Below are positions 42,336 through 50,836 of a stretch of 64,000 nt of DNA, piece by piece; the stretch's first letter is position 1; each line of letters begins with the position of its first letter. Made by a program: the position numbers and the translations under genes. Origin of the DNA: Chloroflexota bacterium (lineage in GTDB: Bacteria > Chloroflexota > Anaerolineae > Anaerolineales > Villigracilaceae); NCBI GenBank assembly GCA_021787595.1, contig JAJYLQ010000002.1:124001-188000 (forward strand), in the 5' to 3' direction. The notes beneath the pieces are model-generated. The model was not told where the DNA came from. It made no database searches and saw only the letters and a list, made by a program, of their open reading frames with translations.

Positions 42336-44810
42336 TTACGAAGCGTTTGCTGGCTGTCTGGTTTTACGGACTGCCTGCGCTGTGTGGAAGGTAATCTTAT
42401 CGGTCTCCACATCCACATCCACCAGAACGGTCGCGCCATTTTTGAATTTTCCGCTGAGCAGTTCCACCGAAAGCGGACTTTCGACATATTTTTGGATGGC
42501 GCGCCGCAGCGGCCGCGCACCGAATGCCGGGTCATAACCTTCCTTGGCAAGCCATTTGCGCGCTGATTCAGTCAGCTCGACTTTGATGCCATATTCGTTC
42601 AATCGGTCCTGCACTTCCTTTATCTGCAGATCAACGATCCGCTCCATCTCTTCGAGCGAGAGCGGCGAGAACATGATGATCTCGTCAATGCGGTTCAGAA
42701 ATTCGGGACGGAACGTACCCTTGAGCGCCTTCTCGATCTTATCGTGGGATTCGCGTTCCTCGTTATCTGACTTTTGCTGGAGAAAGCCGAGGCTGCCGCT
42801 CTTTCGAACGTATTCAGTGCCGAGGTTCGAAGTCATGATCAGAATCGTGTTGCGAAAGTCCACCACGTTGCCCTGACCATCCGTCATGCGGCCATCGTCG
42901 AGGATCTGCAGGAGCGCGTTCCAGACTTCGGGATGGGCCTTCTCGATTTCGTCGAACAGCACGACTCGATACGGGCGGCGGCGGACGGCTTCCGTCAATT
43001 GACCGCCTTCCTCGTAACCGACGTAACCGGGAGGCGCGCCGAACAAACGCGAGACGGTGTGCTGCTCGCGATATTCCGACATATCCACGCGTACCAGCGC
43101 GTCTTCATCGTCGAACATGAACCAGGCCAGCGCCTTTGCCAGTTCGGTCTTGCCCACGCCGGATGGACCGATGAAGATGAACGAGCCGATTGGACGCGAC
43201 GGATCTTTCAGGCCCGAACGCGCGCGGCGGATCGCGTCCGAAATCGCATGGATGGCTTCATTTTGTCCGATGATGCGCTCGTGCAGGCGCTCTTCCATCT
43301 GCAGGAGTTTCTGCGACTCGCTTTCCATCATCTGGCTGACCGGAATGCCCGTCCACTGATGAACCACCTCGGCAATATCATTGACGTCAACCACCTCGTC
43401 GAGCTGGTGTTCCGCTTCCCATTTATCGCGTTTGGCATGGTATTCGTCGTCCCTGCGTAAGCGCTCCACTTTGATCTCGGCCGCGCGCTGATAATCGCGC
43501 GAGTTGGATGCTGCGTCCTCTTCCGCCTGCAGGCGGTCGAGCTCGGCTTTCATTTCCTTCAAATCCTGCGGCATGGAATAAAGCGCCACGCGCAATTTGG
43601 CGGCAGCTTCATCCATCAGGTCAATCGCTTTGTCCGGCAGGCGGCGGTCGGTGACATAACGGTCCGCGAGGCGCGCCGCGGCCACCAGCGCTTCATCCGC
43701 AAAGCGGACTTTGTGATGGGCTTCATAACGATCGCGCAGACCCTGCAGCATCTTGATCGTATCGTCCACGCTCGGCTCCTCGACGTAAATCGGCGCAAAG
43801 CGTCGTTCGAGGGCCGCGTCCTTTTCGATATATTTGTGATATTCGTCCAGCGTGGTCGCGCCGATGGTCTGCAGTTCGCCGCGCGCCAATGCCGGTTTGA
43901 GCATGTTCGACGCGTCCATCGCGCCTTGCGCCGCGCCCGCGCCGACGACGGTGTGCAATTCGTCAATCATCATGATGATCTCGCCCTGCGCGCGCTGGAC
44001 TTCTTCGATCACGGCCTTGAGCCGCTCTTCGAATTCGCCGCGGAAACGCGAGCCGGCAATCATCGCGCCCAGATCGAGCGCCACAACTTTTTTGCCGGAG
44101 AGAATCTCCGGCACGTCATTGGATGCAATTTTCTGGGCCAATCCTTCGACGATGGCCGTCTTTCCGACGCCTGCTTCGCCAATCAGCACAGGATTATTCT
44201 TCGTGCGGCGCGAAAGGATTTGGATCAGGCGCAGGATTTCGTTATCGCGTCCGATGACGGGATCCAGCTTGCCTTCCCGCGCGAGCTGCGTTAAGTCACG
44301 CGAATATTTTTCGAGCGTGCGGTAACGCGTCTCGGCCTGCGGGTCGGTGACGCGCTGTCCGCCGCGCAGATCCTGGATCGCATCGTAGACGCGGTCGCGG
44401 GTCAGGCCGGCAGATTCGAGAATGCGCGCCGCGGGCGTATTTCGTTCGGTCAAAATCGCAAGGAAAATATGCTCGGTGGAAATGTATTCATCCTTGAGCC
44501 GGTTGGCTTCCTCGTTCGCCAGGTCAATGATCCGCTTGACGCGCGGCGTGATGAAAATCTGTCCCGCGCCGCCGCCGAAGATGTTGGCTTTCGGGCTGGC
44601 GCGCAGCGTCGCATCGAGGCGCTCCACGAGCGCGTCGGGACTCACATTCAATTTTTCGAGAATTTGGGGAATGACGCCGCCCGGTTGTTCGATCAGCGCC
44701 AGCAAAATGTGCTCGGTATCGATCTGGTTATGGCCGTAGCGCTGGATGATTTCCGCCGCGCGCTGGGCAGCTTCCTGGGCACGTTCCGTAAATCGGTCAA
44801 ATCGCATCAT
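42336..44810 (-). CDS. clpC: ATP-dependent Clp protease ATP-binding subunit ClpC
   Basis: The 824-residue AAA+ unfoldase has an N-domain with two Clp repeats (1-150), AAA-1 with Walker A GEAGVGKT near 215, a middle UVR-type segment near 430 ([13 protein letters not shown]) and AAA-2 with Walker A GPSGVGKT near 560. The middle segment and overall length favour ClpC over ClpA or ClpB. It unfolds substrates for ClpP and controls stress-regulator turnover. ClpP is not in the window. GGAGG precedes two adjacent ATG codons. Confidence 0.93.
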   Translation of the reverse strand: MMRFDRFTERAQEAAQRAAEIIQRYGHNQIDTEHILLALIEQPGGVIPQILEKLNVSPDALVERLDATLRASPKANIFGGGAGQIFITPRVKRIIDLANEEANRLKDEYISTEHIFLAILTERNTPAARILESAGLTRDRVYDAIQDLRGGQRVTDPQAETRYRTLEKYSRDLTQLAREGKLDPVIGRDNEILRLIQILSRRTKNNPVLIGEAGVGKTAIVEGLAQKIASNDVPEILSGKKVVALDLGAMIAGSRFRGEFEERLKAVIEEVQRAQGEIIMMIDELHTVVGAGAAQGAMDASNMLKPALARGELQTIGATTLDEYHKYIEKDAALERRFAPIYVEEPSVDDTIKMLQGLRDRYEAHHKVRFADEALVAAARLADRYVTDRRLPDKAIDLMDEAAAKLRVALYSMPQDLKEMKAELDRLQAEEDAASNSRDYQRAAEIKVERLRRDDEYHAKRDKWEAEHQLDEVVDVNDIAEVVHQWTGIPVSQMMESESQKLLQMEERLHERIIGQNEAIHAISDAIRRARSGLKDPSRPIGSFIFIGPSGVGKTELAKALAWFMFDDEDALVRVDMSEYREQHTVSRLFGAPPGYVGYEEGGQLTEAVRRRPYRVVLFDEIEKAHPEVWNALLQILDDGRMTDGQGNVVDFRNTILIMTSNLGTEYVRKSGSLGFLQQKSDNEERESHDKIEKALKGTFRPEFLNRIDEIIMFSPLSLEEMERIVDLQIKEVQDRLNEYGIKVELTESARKWLAKEGYDPAFGARPLRRAIQKYVESPLSVELLSGKFKNGATVLVDVDVETDKITFHTAQAVRKTRQPANAS

Positions 44811-45095
44811 AGTTAAAATCCTCCGCCGGGGTGTTTTTCACCCCTGCCAATAGAGACATGGCGCATTATAACAAAGTCGCGTCGGCGAATTATCTAAAGG
44901 GCGTTAGAGTTCTGTAAAATCTCGCAGCATTGGACCGCATCCAAAATTACGAGAATCGGAAATTCCATCCGCAGATCACCCAGATTTCGCCGATTTTTTC
45001 TCCCAATTTGCGCCATCTGCAAAATCGGTGGACTACTCCGGGTAAGGTCCGTTGAAATTCCGGGCCGGATTTGTGTTTTGGACGGCGATCGGAGC
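44811..45095. other. 285-bp gap between divergent genes
   Basis: This stretch between clpC and the acetyltransferase gene holds promoter regions for both directions. A minus-strand open frame within it has no coding character. I see no RNA gene or repeat family. Confidence 0.5.
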
Positions 45096-45101
45096 TATAA
45101 T
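45096..45101 (+). promoter_or_regulatory. -10 box of leaderless acetyltransferase gene
   Basis: TATAAT is followed by 7 nt (ACACGCA) and the ATG at 45109. The nearest GGAG lies 14 nt from the ATG, too far and overlapping the promoter. Confidence 0.65.
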
Positions 45102-45108
45102 ACACGCA

Positions 45109-46098
45109 ATGGCTTCCATTAGCGTTCAGGTGCATGCTTCCTCGCCAACCAGTCCGGTGCGGCCGATGAACGTTCTGCGCGACCTGCCGCAGGTGGCGGA
45201 TTTGATCGAGCTGTGCTTTTCGTCCACAATGGACGAAGACGGCCAATCGTTCCTGCAAGAGATGCGCCGCGCCAGCCGGGACAATAATTTTTTGCGCTGG
45301 GCGGGCCAGGTGGTGGACAGTGCCTCCCTGCCGATGACCGGTTTCGTGTGGGAGGAAAATGGCAGGGTCGTTGGAAATGCCAGCCTCATCCCGCAAAATT
45401 TCAAGGGCCGAAGAATATTGATGATCGCCAACGTCGCAACGCACCCGGATTTTCGGCGGCGCGGCATTGGACGCGCGTTGACCGGACGCGCCCTGCAGCA
45501 CGCGCGGCAAAAAGGCGCAAAGGAAATCTGGCTCCACGTCCGCGAAGATAACCCAACTGCGATCAAGATCTACGAAGATTTGGGATTCGTCGAGCGCGCC
45601 CGGCGGACGACCTATTATTCCACGCCGAACGCGCTGCTCCAAACGGTTCAAGACGGGACCTCGAAGCGGGTGACCGTTTCCAAACCGAATCTACGCGATT
45701 GGCCGCTCCAACGCAAATGGCTGGGGCGGGCGCATCCTGATGAATTGAACTGGTACTCGCGCTGGGATTGGGATGAACTCGGCCCGGGACTCTGGAATTT
45801 TCTGCGCCGCTCGGTGGTCGAATTCGATGTGCGGCAATGGGCAGCAGCGCAGGATGGCAGACTGCTGGCAACCGTCAGTTGGATGCCGTCCATGCGCGCC
45901 TCGAATTCGCTGTGGGCCGCCGCAAGGCCCAATGCCGACGCGCCCGGCCTGACGTCCGCGCTGGAGGCTGCGCGGAGCGAGCTGACCCATTATCGCAAGC
46001 TCGTTGTCGAATATCCATCCGGTGAGATGACGGATGCAATTCAGTCCGCGGGTTTCATTCCATTCCGCACATTGATCTGGATGCGCGCAACCTCGTGA
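45109..46098 (+). CDS. GNAT-family N-acetyltransferase
   Basis: The 329-residue protein has a GNAT domain at about 20-165. The acetyl-CoA loop is HPDFRRRGIGRAL near residue 112, followed by VREDNPTAIKIYEDLGF. The C-terminal half (about 180-329) looks like a second, degenerate GNAT fold. GNAT enzymes acetylate small molecules or protein N-termini; substrate unknown. The ATG at 45109 is chosen because TATAAT ends 7 nt before it, which suggests a leaderless mRNA. Confidence 0.8.
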   Translation: MASISVQVHASSPTSPVRPMNVLRDLPQVADLIELCFSSTMDEDGQSFLQEMRRASRDNNFLRWAGQVVDSASLPMTGFVWEENGRVVGNASLIPQNFKGRRILMIANVATHPDFRRRGIGRALTGRALQHARQKGAKEIWLHVREDNPTAIKIYEDLGFVERARRTTYYSTPNALLQTVQDGTSKRVTVSKPNLRDWPLQRKWLGRAHPDELNWYSRWDWDELGPGLWNFLRRSVVEFDVRQWAAAQDGRLLATVSWMPSMRASNSLWAAARPNADAPGLTSALEAARSELTHYRKLVVEYPSGEMTDAIQSAGFIPFRTLIWMRATS

Positions 46099-46192
46099 TT
46101 CATTATGCGTATTCACTCTCGAAAGGTGAAAGCGCGGGGCAGGATAATATCCCGCCCTGCGAAGCAGATTGACATCGAAAGGAGAACGCACA

Positions 46193-46570
46193 ATGACTCG
46201 ATTTATTCTTCGCTGGATCATCAATGCGGTGGCAATCTTTCTTGCCATTCGTTTCGTTCCCGGTATTTCATTTCAAAGCGGCTGGCTGGGAATCATCTGG
46301 CTGGCTTTGATCTTCGGGCTGGTAAACGCCTTCGTCCGGCCCTTGTTGAAGATCATGACCTGCCCGTTGATCATCCTGACGCTCGGCTTGTTCACCCTGC
46401 TCATCAACACGTTCCTGTTCTGGCTGACCGGGCAGATCGGCCAGGCTTTCGGAATCGTCATCACGATCAATGGCTTCTGGCCCGCATTCCTGGGCGCGTT
46501 GGTCGTGAGCATCGTCAGCGTTGTTTTGACGCTGGTGTTGAAGGATGAGATGAAAGGTTCGCGAAAATAG
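46193..46570 (+). CDS. Phage-holin-superfamily IV (YvlD-like) membrane protein
   Basis: A 125-residue protein with four hydrophobic helices. The segment FGLVNAFVRPLLKIMTCPLIILTLGLFTLLIN is characteristic of PF04020 (YvlD). These are integral membrane proteins of unknown role, often in stress operons; the holin name does not imply lysis. AAGGAG lies 8 nt before the ATG at 46193. A strong terminator follows. Confidence 0.85.
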   Translation: MTRFILRWIINAVAIFLAIRFVPGISFQSGWLGIIWLALIFGLVNAFVRPLLKIMTCPLIILTLGLFTLLINTFLFWLTGQIGQAFGIVITINGFWPAFLGALVVSIVSVVLTLVLKDEMKGSRK

Positions 46571-46589
46571 CAGCGCTTGAAAATTAGGG

Positions 46590-46620
46590 AACGGGTCACA
46601 AATTTCTGTGACCCGTTTTT
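46590..46620 (+). terminator. Terminator of the YvlD-like gene
   Basis: AACGGGTCACA (46590-46600) pairs with TGTGACCCGTT (46607-46617), followed by TTTTT. Confidence 0.88.
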
Positions 46621-46646
46621 GGATTGACTTATGAGCACAAAAAACA

Positions 46647-46868
46647 GTGCGCCCCTGCATTGACAACACAGACCGCGAGGCCTCCCTTATCCCAAGAAAG
46701 ATTCATGGGGTCATCCCCGGCCCGCGCGTGGAGAAGGATGACTTCATCCGCGTGATTGATGAGAGCGGCGAAGATCATCTTTATCACATCGGTCATTTCG
46801 TATGGATTCGCTTGTCGGCGGAGGCAGAAAAGGCTTTGATCGCGGCGCAAATAATCTTCCGATTTTAA
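46647..46868 (+). CDS. Small hypothetical protein (possible)
   Basis: A 73-residue frame starting with GTG at 46647. The middle part (VEKDDFIRVIDESGEDHLYHIGHFVWIRL) looks like a folded beta-rich protein, but the first 20 residues do not, and there is no ribosome binding site. It may be a gene with another start or the 3' end of a broken gene. I do not recognise it. Confidence 0.4.
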   Translation: MRPCIDNTDREASLIPRKIHGVIPGPRVEKDDFIRVIDESGEDHLYHIGHFVWIRLSAEAEKALIAAQIIFRF

Positions 46869-47159
46869 GATGGATTTTTACCTTTAGGCGGTCAATTTCG
46901 CGATTGACTCGGTTGAATTTATTGCTGATTTAAAGTGCCTTCGTTCATAGACCCTCACTTGTCCTTAATTGCTCATCCATGGTCAAACCATAGCGCGGAA
47001 TTTCCTGTGTGACGTTATGCCCAAAGCTTGATTCGACTTTATAGTATTACCCTGCGAAAACCATATCCGCCGCGAAGATTTTGTAGCGCAATATTTATAT
47101 CGCCTTTGGCTGCGGAATGAATTCCGCGCCACGTTTTGTGCTGCATCATCGCGCAGCGG
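46869..47159. other. Gap with no recognised gene
   Basis: This stretch contains no convincing ORF, tRNA or repeat family. It is relatively AT-rich and ends in the promoter of the next gene. Confidence 0.5.
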
Positions 47160-47165
47160 TATAAT
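47160..47165 (+). promoter_or_regulatory. -10 box of leaderless C39/TPR gene
   Basis: TATAAT is followed by 7 nt (CTTTTCC) and the ATG at 47173. Confidence 0.65.
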
Positions 47166-47172
47166 CTTTTCC

Positions 47173-48507
47173 ATGTCCAAACGTCTTACCGGTATTCTTG
47201 CCGTGCCTGTGCTGGTTGTCCTTGCGATCGGCGTGTATTACATTCCGCCGGTGCATGAACGCCTCGCCTGGCGTCTCGATGACTTCCGCACGCGCGTCAT
47301 CTATTATTTCAGACCGCCCGATCAAGCCGTCTTCCTCCCGGAAATCTCGCAACAGGTTGCGATCGATTCCATCGTCCAGGCGACGATGCAGGCGTATTCG
47401 ACAGCGCAGGCGATTTCATTGACGCCGACTCCGTTACCAGGTCCGACCGCGACGCCCACGCTCACGCCGGAACCGTTACCGGCCACCGTTTCCTTGAGCG
47501 GAGTCAAATACGAGGACCAGTTCAACCGCTGGAATTATTGCGGTCCCGCAAATTTTGCGATGGCGCTAACGTTCTGGGGCTGGGACGGCAACCGCGATGT
47601 GATCGGCAAAGCCGTCATGCCGGGCAACACGGGCAAGAATGGCCTGCCCGCCAACATGGACAAGAACGTGATGCCGTATGAACTTCAGGATTATATTTCG
47701 GCGAACGTGCCGAATATGTCTTCGGTCCTGCGCTACGGCGGCGACATGGATGTGGTCAAGCGGTTGGTTGCCGGCGGCTTCCCGGTCATTGCAGAAAAAG
47801 GCGAGTACCAGCGCGATACCACCGGCAGTCTCAGTTGGATGGGACATTATCAATTCATCACCGGCTACGATGACACGGCGCAAACGCTTCTGATCCAGGA
47901 CACCTATTTGGACGGCCCGAATTTCCGTGTTGCGTACGATAAATTCATGACCGACTGGCGCAGCTTCAATGATGTCTTTGTCGTGGTTTATCCAACAGAT
48001 CGCGAATCGCAAGTGATGTCCCTGCTCGGCCCCTACGCCGACGAAAAATGGGCGCTGGATCACGCGCTGCAAGTTGCGACCGCTGATTCGCAAACGCTCA
48101 CCGGCGTTGACCGGTTCTTTGCGTGGTTCGACATCGGTACGAGTCACGTGGCTTTGCAGGAATATGCGGACGCGGCTTCCGCGTACGATTATGCTTTCCA
48201 GCTTTATGCCAATCTTCCCGCCGATTACGCAACGCGTCCGTGGCGCATGATGTGGTACCAGACCGGCCCATACTTTGCGTATTTCTATTCCAATCGTTAT
48301 CAGGATGTGATCAATCTGGCGAATATCACATTGACGTACAACATCACCAAACCTGTTTTGGAAGAAAGCCTCTACTGGCGCGGCCGCGCGGAGGCTGTCA
48401 CTGGCAATCCGCAAGCCGCGATCAGGGATTATCGCGCCGCGCTGGTCGTGCATCAAAACTATCCGCCTGCGGTTCAGGGATTGCAGGATTTGGGAGTGAG
48501 TCCGTAG
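47173..48507 (+). CDS. Membrane-anchored C39-like cysteine peptidase with TPR repeats (paralogue)
   Basis: The 444-residue protein has a signal anchor (about 5-24), a Thr/Pro linker, a C39_2 peptidase domain (about 112-265) and TPR-like helices (about 290-440). Candidate catalytic residues are Cys123 (NYCGPAN) and His225 (GHYQFITGYDD). It shares domain order and segments such as YDKxMTDWxSFN and GHYxxITGYDDTA with the protein encoded at 7960. Both are probably extracytoplasmic with unknown substrate. The start lies 7 nt after TATAAT. Confidence 0.78.
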   Translation: MSKRLTGILAVPVLVVLAIGVYYIPPVHERLAWRLDDFRTRVIYYFRPPDQAVFLPEISQQVAIDSIVQATMQAYSTAQAISLTPTPLPGPTATPTLTPEPLPATVSLSGVKYEDQFNRWNYCGPANFAMALTFWGWDGNRDVIGKAVMPGNTGKNGLPANMDKNVMPYELQDYISANVPNMSSVLRYGGDMDVVKRLVAGGFPVIAEKGEYQRDTTGSLSWMGHYQFITGYDDTAQTLLIQDTYLDGPNFRVAYDKFMTDWRSFNDVFVVVYPTDRESQVMSLLGPYADEKWALDHALQVATADSQTLTGVDRFFAWFDIGTSHVALQEYADAASAYDYAFQLYANLPADYATRPWRMMWYQTGPYFAYFYSNRYQDVINLANITLTYNITKPVLEESLYWRGRAEAVTGNPQAAIRDYRAALVVHQNYPPAVQGLQDLGVSP

Positions 48508-48568
48508 TTGAGTAGTTATGTAGCTCGATAGTTACATAGTTTGATGGTTTGTTGGAGGAGGAGAGAGC

Positions 48569-49129
48569 ATGGCTAAGATTGAACGTTTTGAAGATTTGCA
48601 AAGCTGGCAAAAGTCGCGCCAGCTCGCGAATTCAATTTATGACTTAACTGAATGTCAAAGATTTGCCAAAGATTTTCATCTTCGTGGACAAATTCAGGAC
48701 GCGGCGGGATCGGTCATGCACAACGTCGCCGAAGGTTTTGATGCCGGAACCAATCTCAAATTCATTCGCTTTCTCAAGATCGCAAGGCGTTCGGCAAGTG
48801 AAGTTCAATCTGAACTTTATTTAGTATTACAGCGCAAAGTTAGAGTTTTGAGGGTTCTGCTCATGGCTTTTCTACCGTTTTCGCCCTCATCCCCACCCCT
48901 TCCCCCGAATGGGGAAGGGAGTCTCCTCTCCCTTTGGGAGAGGGAAAGGGTGAGGGAGAATTGGCAGGGAACGATTGCTCGACCTTGCGCTGTAATGTTA
49001 GCACTCGACCGTAATTACATCAACCAAAATGAACTTGATTCGGCTTACAATTTGGCTACTGAAACCAAACGCCTCATCAACGGCATGATTGCCTGCCTGC
49101 GAAAATCCAAACGTTCCACCACTACCTAA
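48569..49129 (+). CDS. Four-helix-bundle protein (S23/bAvd-like) with a 59-codon element insertion
   Basis: The 186-residue frame begins like the family (FEDLQSWQKSRQLANSIYDLT; GQIQDAAGSVMHNVAEGFD) and ends like it (ALDRNYINQNELDSAYNLATETKRLINGMI). Between SELYL and ALDRN, 59 residues (VLQRKVRVLRVL ... ARPCAVML) are encoded by the 173-bp element plus a 4-bp duplication, 177 bp in all, so the frame stays open. Without it the protein would have 127 residues, the usual size. GGAGGAGGAG precedes the ATG. The insertion probably disrupts the bundle between helices 3 and 4. Confidence 0.85.
   Translation: MAKIERFEDLQSWQKSRQLANSIYDLTECQRFAKDFHLRGQIQDAAGSVMHNVAEGFDAGTNLKFIRFLKIARRSASEVQSELYLVLQRKVRVLRVLLMAFLPFSPSSPPLPPNGEGSLLSLWERERVRENWQGTIARPCAVMLALDRNYINQNELDSAYNLATETKRLINGMIACLRKSKRSTTT
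48825..48997 (+). mobile_element. 173-bp inverted-end element, copy 2 (inside a gene)
   Basis: It is flanked by TTAG at 48821-48824 and 48998-49001. Removing the element and one TTAG joins SELYL to ALDRNYI, the expected uninterrupted family sequence. This shows both the element's borders and the 4-bp target duplication. Confidence 0.92.
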
Positions 49130-49155
49130 CTACCTAACTACAAAACTACCGAACT

Positions 49156-50433
49156 ATGAAACTACTCCACTTTGCCGACGCCCACATTGACATGGCCAAC
49201 TATGGCCGACACGATCCCGAAACGGGCTTGCCGCTGCGTGTGATCGACTTTCTCAAGTCGCTCGATACGATCGTAGACACCGCCGTCGCCGAAAAAGTGG
49301 ACATGGTCATCTTCGCGGGCGACGCATACAAAGATCGTTCGCCTGCGCCGACGTTTCAACGCGAATGGGGCAGGCGCATTATTCGTTTATCGCAGGCAAA
49401 GATTCCAACTTTGCTTTTGGTTGGCAATCATGATCTCTCGCCTGCGGCCGGACGCGCGCACGCGATCCAGGAATTCGACACGCTGCAGGTGCCATACGTC
49501 AAAGTGCTGGCAAAGCCTGAGTTATTAAGTCCAAAAGATTTATGGGATTTGCCGGTTCAAGTGATTGCCCTGCCATGGATTTCGCGCTCGGGTTTGATGG
49601 TGTCCGTGGACACCACCGATACGCCGATCGAAGAAGTTTTCTCGAACATCGAATCTCGAATATCGGATTTGGTCAGTTCGTGGCTGGATGAAATTGATTC
49701 GAGCCTGCCGACCATTTTGACTGCGCACGCGTCCGTGCAGGGGGCGGCGTTTGGCTCGGAGCGGATGGTCATGCTCGGCGCGGATTTGGTTTTGCCCACG
49801 TCGCTGGTGAAGGACGATCGCTGGGATTACGTGGCCCTCGGTCACATCCACAAACCGCAGGATGTCAACAAAGGCGCGCATCCGCCTGTAATTTATCCTG
49901 GCTCTATCGAGCGCGTGGATTTTGGCGAAGCCGCCGATGACCGCTTCTTCATCGTTGCGGATGTCCAGAGACAAAATACAAAGGTTGAGTGGAGAAAGCT
50001 CGCAGGCGCGCGTCCGTTCGTGGAACGGCGAGCCGTTATCCAACCCGCGCTGACGACCGAAGGGAGGGTCGAAGCGTCGAATGAGAACGTGACGGAGACT
50101 CTGATCGCCGCTTTACCAAAGTCAAAAGATTTGGATGGCGCCATCGTCAAGTTGACCGTCGAATATCCACGCGAATATGATTCGTTGATTGATGAAGCCG
50201 CGTTGCGAAAATACGCGGAAAAAGCGTTTGAATTTCATTTGGTCAAACGCCCGCAAATAGAGGCGCGCATCCGCCTGCCCGCCGGTCAAACCGTCAGCAG
50301 TCTTTCCCCGCTCGATTTGCTGGATCAATACTGGCGCGCCGCGCACACCGATCCATCCGACGCAGAGGCATTACAAAAACTGGCTCGTGAAATTCTGGCG
50401 AACAGTAACGAAAACAGTGAGGGAGCGTTATAA
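49156..50433 (+). CDS. SbcD/Mre11-like DNA repair exonuclease
   Basis: The 425-residue protein has the calcineurin-like phosphoesterase metal motifs in order: FADAHID (residue 6), FAGDAYKDR (about 53), VGNHD (about 95), TAHASVQG (about 195) and GHIHKPQ (about 238). This is the SbcD/Mre11 pattern: DNA exo/endonuclease acting at breaks and hairpins. SbcC is not adjacent; the next gene encodes a 50-residue membrane protein. There is no ribosome binding site; the start directly follows the iterated array. Confidence 0.85.
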   Translation: MKLLHFADAHIDMANYGRHDPETGLPLRVIDFLKSLDTIVDTAVAEKVDMVIFAGDAYKDRSPAPTFQREWGRRIIRLSQAKIPTLLLVGNHDLSPAAGRAHAIQEFDTLQVPYVKVLAKPELLSPKDLWDLPVQVIALPWISRSGLMVSVDTTDTPIEEVFSNIESRISDLVSSWLDEIDSSLPTILTAHASVQGAAFGSERMVMLGADLVLPTSLVKDDRWDYVALGHIHKPQDVNKGAHPPVIYPGSIERVDFGEAADDRFFIVADVQRQNTKVEWRKLAGARPFVERRAVIQPALTTEGRVEASNENVTETLIAALPKSKDLDGAIVKLTVEYPREYDSLIDEAALRKYAEKAFEFHLVKRPQIEARIRLPAGQTVSSLSPLDLLDQYWRAAHTDPSDAEALQKLAREILANSNENSEGAL

Positions 50434-50477
50434 CTTAAGGCAAGTTTCGACGACCTTATAAATAAGGAGAAACCAAA

Positions 50478-50630
50478 ATGAAACTCAATAAAAACCTTGC
50501 GATGATTTTACTGGCAATTTATTTGATATTGGCTGGCCTGGAAGGCCTCGGCGTTGAATTTAGCTTTCTGCATATCATCACCGCGATCTGTGCGCTGGCC
50601 GCAGGCATCCTGTTTTTGATTAATCGTTAG
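50478..50630 (+). CDS. Small two-helix membrane protein
   Basis: A 50-residue ORF with AAGGAG 8 nt before the ATG. The sequence has two hydrophobic helices (AMILLAIYLILAGLEGLGV and IITAICALAAGILFLI) separated by a short polar turn. It is closed by a 15-bp terminator hairpin, which supports a real transcript. I do not recognise the family. Confidence 0.75.
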   Translation: MKLNKNLAMILLAIYLILAGLEGLGVEFSFLHIITAICALAAGILFLINR

Positions 50631-50640
50631 CCGATGATCG

Positions 50641-50679
50641 AGATACAGCCCCGCGAATTTCGCGGGGCTGTATCTTTTT
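50641..50679 (+). terminator. Strong terminator
   Basis: AGATACAGCCCCGCG (50641-50655) pairs with CGCGGGGCTGTATCT (50661-50675), followed by TTTTTA. Confidence 0.92.
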
Positions 50680-50836
50680 ATTTGACACAGTGTTTTCCCT
50701 CCTGTAAACTTCATGGTAAGAATGTCACTCGGTGCCTTGCCCTGAGGGAGTGGCGCTGAAGGCGCCACGAAGTCGAAGGGGAAGCGAAGAGTGGCATGGT
50801 ATTTTCTAATCTGATTCATTGGAAAGGGATTTCGGT

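Larger units (their letters stand above)
48508..49150. repeat. Inverted iterated-motif arrays around the second four-helix-bundle gene
   Basis: Left array 48508-48552 iterates TAGTTGAGTAGTTATGTAG-like units; right array 49120-49155 iterates CTACCTAACTACCTAACTAC-like units, the inverse complement in kind. The period is about 8-12 nt. The arrays bracket only the four-helix-bundle gene. The motif differs from that at 33231-33786 but the architecture is the same. Confidence 0.7.

Noticed and set aside
45001-45095. Possible small RNA upstream of the acetyltransferase
   Set aside because: No stable hairpin followed by a T-run and no conserved RNA motif seen.
44947-45651. Minus-strand open frame of 234 codons
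   Set aside because: It is antisense to the acetyltransferase gene and lacks any protein character.
33274-49129. Diversity-generating retroelement based on bAvd-like proteins
   Set aside because: No reverse transcriptase, template repeat or variable repeat pair is visible in the window.
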